Of a DNA stretch of 5,109 bases, positions 1 to 5,109 are shown one piece after another. Source of the stretch: an uncultured Bacteroidales bacterium (GTDB lineage: Bacteria; Bacteroidota; Bacteroidia; Bacteroidales; P3); assembly GCA_947177845.1 (NCBI GenBank), contig CAMWVZ010000084.1:1-5109 (forward strand), read 5' to 3'. Within the stretch, counting starts at the first letter, position 1. Each line of letters starts with the position of its first letter. Position numbers and translations under genes: made by a program. The notes below the pieces were generated by a model that saw only the letters and a program-made list of their open reading frames with translations, was not told the origin of the DNA and ran no database searches.

Positions 1-366
1 GCCCTGCAGAACGGCGGGTTTCTCGTCCTTCTTGCCGTTTCCCTTGCCCAGCAAGGTGAGGTTCTGCGCCTCGATTTCGGTGACGTAGCGTTTGTGCGAG
101 CCCTCGTTCCACGACCGCAGACGGAGCCGCCCCTCCACATACACCTGACTGCCTTTCCTGAGATACTTCTCGGCCACTTCGGCAAGCCCCCGGTAAAGCA
201 CCACCCAGTGCCATTCGGTGTGTTCGACACGTTCTCCGTTTCTGTTCCTGAAAGTCTCGGTGGTGGCAACCGCCAAGCGAACTTTCTTGTTTCCGTTTTC
301 AAAGGTGAATACCTCGGGGTCTTTGCCGAGGTTTCCCACCAAGATTACTTTGTTTACTCCACTCAT
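1..366 (-). CDS. ssb: Single-stranded DNA-binding protein SSB (3' end outside window)
   Basis: SSB coats single-stranded DNA during replication, recombination and repair and recruits partner enzymes in the cytoplasm. The 122 visible codons start at the ATG at 366-364 and stay open to the left edge, so the C-terminus is missing. The protein opens with MSGVNKVILVGNLGKDPEV, the usual SSB start, followed by an OB fold: the strand ending in RLAVATTE, the TEWHWVVLYRGLAEVAEKYL segment with its aromatic residues (about 49-68), then GSQVYVEGRLRLRSW and the last strand RYVTEIEAQNLTLLG (about 92-106). A charged linker (GKGNGKKDEKP) begins at about 107. The acidic tail that binds partners lies outside the window. 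It sits 65 bases downstream of mutY on the same strand, so co-transcription is plausible. I see no convincing promoter of its own. The start is fixed by the family N-terminus; the sequence ahead of it is A-rich with no Shine-Dalgarno site. Confidence 0.95.
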   Translation of the reverse strand, partial: MSGVNKVILVGNLGKDPEVFTFENGNKKVRLAVATTETFRNRNGERVEHTEWHWVVLYRGLAEVAEKYLRKGSQVYVEGRLRLRSWNEGSHKRYVTEIEAQNLTLLGKGNGKKDEKPAVLQG

Positions 367-431
367 AATTTTAGGGTTTTTAAATTCACCCTTATAACGT
401 ACAGACTCCGATTTTATCGAAGTTTTTTGTG
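367..431 (-). other. mutY-ssb spacer with a small hairpin before the ssb start
   Basis: This AT-rich 65-base spacer lies between the mutY stop and the ssb ATG. On the plus strand AGGGT (373-377) can pair with ACCCT (388-392), a 5-bp stem with a 10-base AT-rich loop whose near edge is 6 bases from the ssb start codon. A second inverted repeat, CGATTTTATCG (410-420), has only 4 bp and a 3-base loop. Neither is followed by a T-tract on the minus strand, so I do not call a terminator. A TACGTTAT box resembles the -7 element only partly, and no TTTG lies at the right distance upstream. A role in ssb translation is possible but unproven. Confidence 0.25.
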
Positions 432-1490
432 TTAAAAAATGTTAAAATCGTGAAAAAAAGTTGCAATGTTTTTAGGCACAGCGAGTTGTGAAAGCGTTTT
501 TTTGTCCACTTTCCGATAGTCCCCGCTCTTTCCTATCTGTGTGGCGAGCGGGCTGCCCGCCTGCACCTCGTAGAAGAACACGTGCAGGCGGCGGTGGCTC
601 AGCGTCTGCCGGTATTCTTTGAGCAACGTCAGGCCCGCCACAGGTTCGGCGGCCTCTCCGCAGCCCCCCGAATTCTGAGCCTCCGCCGCCTCCCACACAG
701 GCAAATCATACATCCCCCGCCACAAATCGTCGTAGCCGCGTTTGTGCACCCACACGCAGCCCTTTTCCTCTAAATAGAGATAGTGCAGGTTCACCACGGG
801 CAGCACCTCCCGCCGCTTCTTGACGGGCAGCTCGCTCGCCACATCGTGCGCCAGCGCGTAGCAATCGCCCCCAAAGGGACAGTCGTTGGGGTTTGCCTTG
901 CAGAGCGGGTTTTGCGGCGTGCAGGCCAAGGCACCGAACTCCATGAGCGCCTGATTGAAGAGCCCCGCCTGCCGCACATCCAGCCGCTCCTTGAGAATTT
1001 CCAGTATTCTTTTGCGGCAGGCGGGGCTCGTGGCCTCCTCGAAAATCCCCTCCAGCCGCGTTATGAAACGGATTACATTCCCGTCCACCACAGGGTAGGG
1101 GAGGTTGAAGGCGAATGAAGCGATGGCCGCCGCCGTATAGTCGCCCACGCCGGGCAAGGCACGGATTTGCTCGTAGTTTGAAGGAAATACCCCGCCGTAT
1201 TCGTCACGCACCACCTGCGCCGCCTTGTGCAGATTTCTCGCCCGCGAATAGTAGCCCAGCCCCTGCCATAATTTCAGCACCTCTTCTTCCGAAGCGTCGG
1301 CGAGATGCCTCACCGTGGGGTAATGTTCCACAAAACGAAGGTAATAGGGCTCCCCCTGCACAATACGGGTCTGTTGCAGGATAATTTCCGAAAGCCAGAT
1401 TTTATACGGGTCGGAAATCCCCCTCCAAGGTAGTGTGCGGCGGTTTTCGCCGTACCAAAGCAAAAGTTTGGACGAGAACGACACAATCAT
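432..1490 (-). CDS. mutY: A/G-specific adenine DNA glycosylase MutY
   Basis: MutY removes adenine mispaired with 8-oxoguanine (or G), starting base-excision repair that prevents G:C to T:A mutations. The 352-residue product, normal for the family, has the N-terminal LPWR motif (20-23), SEIILQQTR with the catalytic Glu35, the helix-hairpin-helix LPGVGDYTA (112-120), and VDGNV with catalytic Asp136. An iron-sulfur cysteine set follows: Cys190, 197, 204 and 210. The C-terminal Nudix-like domain (about 228-345) that reads 8-oxoguanine is present, with a Leu-Ser-His loop (297-299) matching the Phe-Ser-His loop of E. coli. The frame stays open back to an ATG at 1634, but that 48-residue extension is low-complexity, crosses the HU promoter and overlaps the HU start, so I choose the ATG at 1490-1488, just before the conserved SKLLLWY. 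The odd feature is the cysteine spacing, 6-6-5 against the usual 6-2-5. ssb follows on the same strand. Confidence 0.96.
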   Translation of the reverse strand: MIVSFSSKLLLWYGENRRTLPWRGISDPYKIWLSEIILQQTRIVQGEPYYLRFVEHYPTVRHLADASEEEVLKLWQGLGYYSRARNLHKAAQVVRDEYGGVFPSNYEQIRALPGVGDYTAAAIASFAFNLPYPVVDGNVIRFITRLEGIFEEATSPACRKRILEILKERLDVRQAGLFNQALMEFGALACTPQNPLCKANPNDCPFGGDCYALAHDVASELPVKKRREVLPVVNLHYLYLEEKGCVWVHKRGYDDLWRGMYDLPVWEAAEAQNSGGCGEAAEPVAGLTLLKEYRQTLSHRRLHVFFYEVQAGSPLATQIGKSGDYRKVDKKTLSQLAVPKNIATFFHDFNIF

Positions 1491-1506
1491 CAATTTAAAA
1501 ACACAA

Positions 1507-1533
1507 CAAATACAAAATAATACCCTTTGCAAA
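1507..1533 (-). promoter_or_regulatory. Tentative mutY promoter, divergent from HU
   Basis: Read on the minus strand, TTTG (1533-1530) is followed 15 bases later by TGTATTTG (1514-1507), which matches the Bacteroidetes -7 consensus TAnnTTTG at all fixed positions but one. Transcription would begin about 10 bases before the mutY ATG, leaving a very short leader. The spacing is shorter than the usual 18-20 or so, so this call is weak. What supports it is the location: the mutY start is only 65 bases from the -7 box of the HU promoter. Confidence 0.3.
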
Positions 1534-1555
1534 TGTAAAAAAAATATTACCTTTG
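1526..1555 (+). promoter_or_regulatory. Bacteroidetes-type promoter of the HU gene
   Basis: TTTG at 1526-1529 fits the -33 element and TACCTTTG at 1548-1555 matches the -7 consensus TAnnTTTG at every fixed position. They are 18 bases apart, separated by an A-tract (1537-1544). This is the pattern used by the primary sigma factor of Bacteroidetes. The predicted transcript starts near 1560-1563, giving HU a leader of about 65 bases. The quality of both boxes suits a highly expressed nucleoid protein gene. Confidence 0.75.
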
Positions 1556-1559
1556 CCTG

Positions 1560-1627
1560 CCTTTCGGCAAGGGGAGATGTTTCCCCACGGAGGTAAAGAA
1601 AGTTTAATTTAAAAAAAGAGAACAGAT
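1560..1627 (+). other. 5' leader of the HU transcript with a hairpin
   Basis: The predicted leader contains GGGGA (1571-1575) and TCCCC (1582-1586), a 5-bp GC-rich stem with a 6-base loop. It is followed by GGAGG (1589-1593) and then by a 30-base A-rich stretch running to the ATG. The GGAGG is 34 bases from the HU start, too far to act as its ribosome site, and I find no ATG-started leader peptide behind it. A-rich sequence directly before the start codon is typical of well-translated Bacteroidetes genes. The hairpin may protect the 5' end of the message, but this is inference. Confidence 0.35.
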
Positions 1628-1912
1628 ATGACAAAAGCAGAAGTAGTGGCTGAAATCGCCAACAAGACCGGAATTGAAAAGGTTACCGTACTGGCTACCG
1701 TGGAAACCCTCATGGAAGTGATCAAGGAAAACATGATCAAGGGACACAATGTGTACCTGCGTGGTTTCGGTAGCTTCATCATCAAGCACCGCGCTCAGAA
1801 GACCGCCCGCAACATCACCAAGGGCAAGTCGATGACGGTTCCCGCCCACAACATTCCCGCTTTCAAGCCGGCCAAGCCTTTCATGGTTGCCGTGCGCACT
1901 TCCGTAAAATAA
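1628..1912 (+). CDS. hup: HU family DNA-binding protein
   Basis: HU is a small dimeric nucleoid protein that bends and compacts DNA and assists replication, recombination and transcription. The 94-residue product has the expected full length: an N-terminal helical dimerisation part (MTKAEVVAEIANKTGI onward, about 1-40), the signature GFGSFIIKHRAQKTARN (46-62), a DNA-grasping beta arm (about 55-75), and the closing segment IPAFKPAKPF (76-85). At the arm tip the residue that is usually the DNA-intercalating proline is Ile63, giving RNI where E. coli HU has RNP; I recall similar RNI sequences in other Bacteroidetes HU proteins. IHF is a related alternative annotation, but there is no partner gene here. 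It has its own promoter and terminator, so it is probably transcribed mainly alone. The ATG at 1628 is preceded by AAAAAAAGAGAACAGAT, with no Shine-Dalgarno site. Confidence 0.95.
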   Translation: MTKAEVVAEIANKTGIEKVTVLATVETLMEVIKENMIKGHNVYLRGFGSFIIKHRAQKTARNITKGKSMTVPAHNIPAFKPAKPFMVAVRTSVK

Positions 1913-1939
1913 TACGGTTTTAAAGCTGAGGCTTGTTTG

Positions 1940-1981
1940 ATAGAGGTTCCGCCGTAGGCGGAACCTCTATTTGTCGTTTTT
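1940..1981 (+). terminator. Rho-independent terminator after HU
   Basis: A perfect 14-bp stem (1940-1953 paired with 1957-1970) closes on a 3-base GTA loop. The core is GAGGTTCCGCC with its complement. The following tract, TTGTCGTTTTT (1971-1981), is T-rich but interrupted by GTCG. The hairpin starts 27 bases after the HU stop and ends 22 bases before the GTG of the next gene. It should stop most HU transcripts, and any that read through would enter the ribonuclease gene. Confidence 0.9.
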
Positions 1982-1992
1982 AAGATACGGTT

Positions 1993-3546
1993 GTGAATAA
2001 AGAACTCATAGTAAATTTCGCCCCCGAAGAGGTGGTGATAGCCTTATTGGAAGACAAGGCTTTGGTGGAGCTGCACCGCGAGAAGAACAACAACAGACAT
2101 GCGGTGGGCGATGTGTTTTTGGGGCGTGTCAAAAAGGTGATGCCGGGGCTCAACGCCGCTTTCGTGGACGTGGGGTCCGACAAGGAAGGATTTTTGCACT
2201 TTCTCGATTTGGGTCCGCAGTTCCACTCCATGCAGCGCTTCACGGAAGCCGGCATGAAAGGCGATGCGGCGCATCTCGACATATCCGAAGAAAAACTCAA
2301 GGAAGACCTTGCCAAGACCGAGAAAATATCGTCGGTACTGCGGCAGAACCAGCCCATACTGGTGCAGGTCACCAAAGAACCCATATCCACCAAAGGTCCG
2401 CGCCTCACTTCCGAGATTTCGTTTGCCGGACGCTATGTGGTGTTGATTCCCTTCTCGAATAAAATCTCGATTTCGCAAAAGATAAAGGGCGCGGAGGAAC
2501 GTTCCCGCCTGCGCAACCTCATGCAGAGCGTGCGGCCGCGCAATTTCGGCGTCATCATCCGCACCGTGGCCGAGGGAAAGAGCGCGGCCGAACTTCATGC
2601 CGACCTCGATTCGCTCCTGCACAAGTGGGAGCAGGTGCGCACGCATCTTCTCAACGCCAAGCCGCCCGTCAAGGTGTGCAGCGAAATGGACAAGGCGGTG
2701 AGCATTTTGCGCGACTTCCTGAGCAACGATTTCGACCAGATCATCACCAACAATGAGGATATCTACGAAGAAATCCGCTCCTATGTGGGCGTGATTGCGC
2801 CCCAGAAGAAAGGCATCGTCAAGCTCTACAAAGACCGCGAGCCTATTTTCGACCATTTCGGGATTTCCAAGCAAATCAAGGCCTCCTTCGGAAAGGTGGT
2901 CAACATCCGTCGGGGCGGGGCCTATCTGGTGATAGAACATACCGAGGCCATGCACGTCATCGACGTGAACAGCGGCCATAGGGTCAACGCCGAGCAAAGT
3001 CAGGAAGCCAATTCGCTGACGGTGAACCTCGAGGCGGCGGCCGAAATCGCCCGTCAGGTGCGTCTGCGCGATATGGGAGGCATCGTGATTGTGGATTTCA
3101 TCGACCAACGCGAGGCGCAGAACCGCAAGATTCTCTTCGATGCCATGGTGAAGGCCATGGCGCAGGACCCTTCGCGCCATACGGTATTGCCGCCCACCAA
3201 ATTCGGCTTGATTCAGATTACGCGGCAGCGGGTGCGTCCGCAGACGCAGGTGGATGTCATGGAAGTGTGTCCGGCCTGCGGCGGCACGGGACAGATTCGG
3301 CCCAGCGTATGTGTGGTGGACGACATCGAGCGCGATGTGGAGTTCCTGATAAAAGACACCAACGCCCGCGATTTCTCGATTTTGCTGAGTCCTTACGTGC
3401 ACGCCTATATGGTGCGCGGCTGGAGGAAATACCAGCGTAAATGGTGGAAGCTCTACCGCCGCTGGATTCGTCTGGACGAAAGCAATTCGCTGGGATTTCT
3501 GGAATACAGGTTTTTGGACAGGAACGGGGAAGAAATCAAGCTGTAA
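1993..3546 (+). CDS. rng: RNase E/G family endoribonuclease
   Basis: This enzyme cuts single-stranded RNA and acts in rRNA processing and mRNA decay, preferring 5'-monophosphate ends. The 517-residue protein is RNase G-sized, without the long disordered C-terminal scaffold of E. coli RNase E. Its N-terminus (KELIVNFAPEEVVIALLE) resembles RNase G. An S1 RNA-binding domain follows at about 36-150, containing GRVKKVMPGLNAAFVDVG and a charged insertion near 75-118. Arg190-Thr191 (IIRTVAEG) correspond to the 5'-phosphate sensor of RNase E. The catalytic part has Asp324 and Asn326 (DVNSG) and Asp368 (VDFID), which bind magnesium, and CPAC (Cys426, Cys429) is the zinc-link that joins subunits. The GTG start is chosen because TAA lies in frame at 1981 and the next Met is residue 50, inside the S1 domain. 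There is no clear Shine-Dalgarno site. It starts 12 bases after the HU terminator and leads an apparent operon. Confidence 0.95.
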   Translation: MNKELIVNFAPEEVVIALLEDKALVELHREKNNNRHAVGDVFLGRVKKVMPGLNAAFVDVGSDKEGFLHFLDLGPQFHSMQRFTEAGMKGDAAHLDISEEKLKEDLAKTEKISSVLRQNQPILVQVTKEPISTKGPRLTSEISFAGRYVVLIPFSNKISISQKIKGAEERSRLRNLMQSVRPRNFGVIIRTVAEGKSAAELHADLDSLLHKWEQVRTHLLNAKPPVKVCSEMDKAVSILRDFLSNDFDQIITNNEDIYEEIRSYVGVIAPQKKGIVKLYKDREPIFDHFGISKQIKASFGKVVNIRRGGAYLVIEHTEAMHVIDVNSGHRVNAEQSQEANSLTVNLEAAAEIARQVRLRDMGGIVIVDFIDQREAQNRKILFDAMVKAMAQDPSRHTVLPPTKFGLIQITRQRVRPQTQVDVMEVCPACGGTGQIRPSVCVVDDIERDVEFLIKDTNARDFSILLSPYVHAYMVRGWRKYQRKWWKLYRRWIRLDESNSLGFLEYRFLDRNGEEIKL

Positions 3547-3564
3547 GGGCTTCAGCGCAGGACC

Positions 3565-4473
3565 ATGAAAATCACCGTCAACGAAAATATCACCCTTCTC
3601 GAGGCTCTGGAAAAGCAGTTTCCCGACAGCAACCGCACCCACCTCAAAAAAGCGATACGTTACGGCTGTGTCCTGCAAGACAGCACCGTCTTGCGCCGCC
3701 CGGAATTCCTCCTGCAGGCGGGTTCGCAAATCGAATTCAGAAACTACAAGTCGCGCGAGACTTCGCGCCGCCCCGCCCCTTTCAAGATTCTCTACGAAGA
3801 CGACTACATGCTGGCGGTGATAAAGCCTGCGGGCATTCTTTCCAGCGGCCGCACCACCGAAAAGATACGCTCCATGTTCGGCATGGTCAACCACTACCTC
3901 CAGCAGAAAAGCCGGGGCAGGGAACGCGCCTACACCGTGCACCGCCTCGACCGCGAGGTGAGCGGCATCCTGCTTTTCGCCAAGACCGAAGAAGCCAAAT
4001 ACAACCTGCAGGACAACTGGCAGGACGTGGAGAAACACTACTACGCCTTGGTTCACGACATTCCCGGCAAGGAAAGAGCCACCTTGCAGTCTTTCCTCAA
4101 GGAAAACGCCCGGCAGGTGGTCTATTCCGTGCCCGAAGAGGAGCCGGACTCCAAATGGGCCGTCACCCACTATCATGTATTGGATTATTATGGTTGGAGA
4201 GGCGAGAAGACCACCCGGCAGAACGCCTTGTTCACTTTGCTCGACGTAAAGCTCGAGACGGGCCGTAAAAATCAGATTCGCGTGCATCTTTCCGATATGG
4301 GATGCCCTATCGTGGGCGACCGCAAATACGGTGCCGACCCCAAGGTGAACCGTCAGGTGCGCCTGTATGCCTATTCCATCCGTTTTCCGCACCCCATGCA
4401 GGAAAGGGCGGTGAAGTTGGAAATGCCCTTGCCCGCAAGTTTCACCTATGTTACCCCGCAAACCGAGTATTGA
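3565..4473 (+). CDS. RluA-family RNA pseudouridine synthase
   Basis: The enzyme converts specific uridines in rRNA or tRNA to pseudouridine. The 302-residue protein has an N-terminal S4-like RNA-binding region (about 1-60: VNENITLLEALEKQF, then HLKKAIRYGCVLQD), then the catalytic domain beginning ILYEDDYMLAVIKPAGIL. The signature HRLDREVSGILLFAK holds the catalytic Asp129, and GRKNQIRVHLSDMGCPIVGD (from 233) is the conserved C-terminal RluA motif with Arg239. The protein looks complete. Family membership is clear, but the target base (as for RluA, RluC or RluD) cannot be read from the sequence, so no gene symbol is given. It begins 18 bases after the ribonuclease stop, with AGGA only 2 bases before the ATG, too close to be a good ribosome site. 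It ends one base before the next ATG, so all three genes are probably one operon. RNA modification beside RNA cleavage is a sensible pairing. Confidence 0.93.
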   Translation: MKITVNENITLLEALEKQFPDSNRTHLKKAIRYGCVLQDSTVLRRPEFLLQAGSQIEFRNYKSRETSRRPAPFKILYEDDYMLAVIKPAGILSSGRTTEKIRSMFGMVNHYLQQKSRGRERAYTVHRLDREVSGILLFAKTEEAKYNLQDNWQDVEKHYYALVHDIPGKERATLQSFLKENARQVVYSVPEEEPDSKWAVTHYHVLDYYGWRGEKTTRQNALFTLLDVKLETGRKNQIRVHLSDMGCPIVGDRKYGADPKVNRQVRLYAYSIRFPHPMQERAVKLEMPLPASFTYVTPQTEY

Positions 4474-4474
4474 T

Positions 4475-5109
4475 ATGGAAAAAAGACCGATATTCACGGG
4501 AGCGTCTTTCAAGCGTGTGGTTCCCGAGAAGAAAACCAAGGCGAGACTGTATCTGGAACGGTTTTCGTTCGGCCGTCTTTTTTTCAATTTCGCCGACATC
4601 AAGTTCGTGCGCTTCCTCATGGTGGCCGCCCTCAACACCCTTTTCGGCTGGTGCGTGTTTTCCCTACTGCGTCTTTTGGTCACCGACAACCGCAATATCG
4701 CCGCCCTCATCGGGCAGATTATCGGCATCCTCTTCAATTTCAAGACCTACGGAAGCATCGTCTTCAAAAACGGCAAATACTACCTCCTTCCCCGTTTCAT
4801 AGGCGTGTATGTGGTTATGTATTTCGCCAACATCGGCGGCATGGCCGTGCTCGACTATCTCTTCGAAATCAGCGACTATGTGAATGCGGCCGTGATGAGC
4901 ATTCCCGTGGGGTTCTTAGGTTTCGCGCTCAACAAACTCTTCGTGTTCGAGCGTTCACAGGAAAAACAGGACAATATGCAGGCTAAGAGCGAAAGTTTCT
5001 TGGAAAGTTTCAAGAAAGACAGGAGCAAACTTGTTTTCTATATCCTCTGTGCGTTGGGATTGGTGTTTATGATTGCGGGAAGCGTGGGGGCCGGTATGTC
5101 GGGCGACGA
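4475..5109 (+). CDS. GtrA-like membrane protein with in-frame C-terminal membrane extension (3' end outside window)
   Basis: GtrA-family proteins are small four-helix inner-membrane proteins, proposed to move polyprenyl-phosphate-linked sugars across the membrane for O-antigen or surface glycan modification. The 211 visible residues start with a basic cytoplasmic segment (1-42), then four hydrophobic helices at about 45-69, 74-97, 104-130 and 136-158. KFVRFLMVAALNTLFGW, GILFNFKTYGSIVF and GFLGFALNKLFVF are typical GtrA landmarks. GtrA proteins normally end near here. This one continues without a stop through a charged linker (159-184) into a fifth helix (185-207) and then GAGMSGD at the window edge. 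That layout resembles the start of membrane glycosyltransferases of the GT-C type, so a fusion is my best guess. The TGATATG junction leaves one base after the pseudouridine synthase stop, suggesting translational coupling. An in-frame ATG at 4976 with AGGA nearby could be an internal start. Confidence 0.85.
   Translation, partial: MEKRPIFTGASFKRVVPEKKTKARLYLERFSFGRLFFNFADIKFVRFLMVAALNTLFGWCVFSLLRLLVTDNRNIAALIGQIIGILFNFKTYGSIVFKNGKYYLLPRFIGVYVVMYFANIGGMAVLDYLFEISDYVNAAVMSIPVGFLGFALNKLFVFERSQEKQDNMQAKSESFLESFKKDRSKLVFYILCALGLVFMIAGSVGAGMSGD

Noticed and set aside
410..420. Inverted repeat CGATTTTATCG between mutY and ssb
   Set aside because: A 4-bp stem with a 3-base loop and no T-tract is too weak for a terminator, and I recognise no matching operator.
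430..447. Direct repeat TGTTAAAA, two copies 10 bases apart, spanning the mutY stop codon
   Set aside because: It is short and AT-rich in an AT-rich setting. It has no partner elsewhere in the window to suggest an attachment site or insertion scar.
783..1118. 111-codon plus-strand frame, with others at 94-435, 582-773 and 1115-1384
   Set aside because: These lie opposite ssb and mutY, lack family features, and their proline-, arginine- and histidine-rich composition is typical of antisense shadows.
1553..1570. TTGCC...GGCAA inverted repeat at the HU promoter
   Set aside because: It overlaps the -7 box and the predicted start site, so most of it would not be in the RNA. As an operator it is only 5 bp per arm and has no second copy nearby.
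1491..1634. 48-residue N-terminal extension of MutY up to an ATG at 1634
   Set aside because: It reads through the HU promoter and leader and overlaps the HU start codon. The residues are low-complexity (Phe, Leu, Cys-rich) and the family N-terminus begins right after the ATG at 1490.
3441..4268. 275-codon plus-strand frame overlapping the ribonuclease and pseudouridine synthase, plus 4302-4802 and 4651-4986
   Set aside because: These are out-of-frame readings of genes with intact catalytic motifs. The Arg/Pro/Gln-rich products look like frame shadows.
2044..4743. 899-codon open frame on the minus strand
   Set aside because: It mirrors three well-identified plus-strand genes, crosses their boundaries, matches no protein family I recognise, and is explained by codon bias. 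The conserved motifs are all on the plus strand.

Overview
The window looks like an ordinary chromosomal housekeeping segment from a member of the Bacteroidota, most likely Bacteroidales. The evidence is the Bacteroidetes-style HU protein, the -33 TTTG / -7 TAnnTTTG promoter ahead of it, A-rich translation starts with no proper Shine-Dalgarno site at most genes, and a gene order (ssb and mutY facing away from HU and an RNase E/G gene) that I remember from Bacteroides-type genomes. The coding DNA looks moderately GC-rich and strongly avoids TTA, CTA and TCA codons. I cannot name the genus.

The left arm is on the minus strand. mutY (432-1490), a DNA glycosylase that removes A opposite 8-oxoguanine, is followed after 65 bases by ssb (1-366), single-stranded DNA-binding protein, which runs off the left edge. 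The two genes point the same way and both serve DNA maintenance.

The centre (1491-1627) is an AT-rich divergent control region. It holds a good promoter for the HU gene, a weaker candidate for mutY, and a leader of about 65 bases with a small hairpin. HU (1628-1912) ends at a strong hairpin terminator with a perfect 14-bp stem (1940-1981).

The right arm is on the plus strand. It has an RNase E/G family endoribonuclease (1993-3546, GTG start only 12 bases after the HU terminator), an RluA-family pseudouridine synthase (3565-4473), and a membrane protein that begins with a complete GtrA-like four-helix domain (4475 to the right edge). The last three genes are 18 bases and 1 base apart, which suggests one operon linking RNA decay and modification with a polyprenyl-sugar or cell-envelope function.

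I found no mobile element, CRISPR array, tRNA, rRNA or defence system. The points most worth a second look are the GtrA protein that continues in frame into a further membrane domain, the enlarged cysteine spacing in the MutY iron-sulfur loop, the terminator packed against the RNase start codon, and the palindrome that may serve two divergent promoters.
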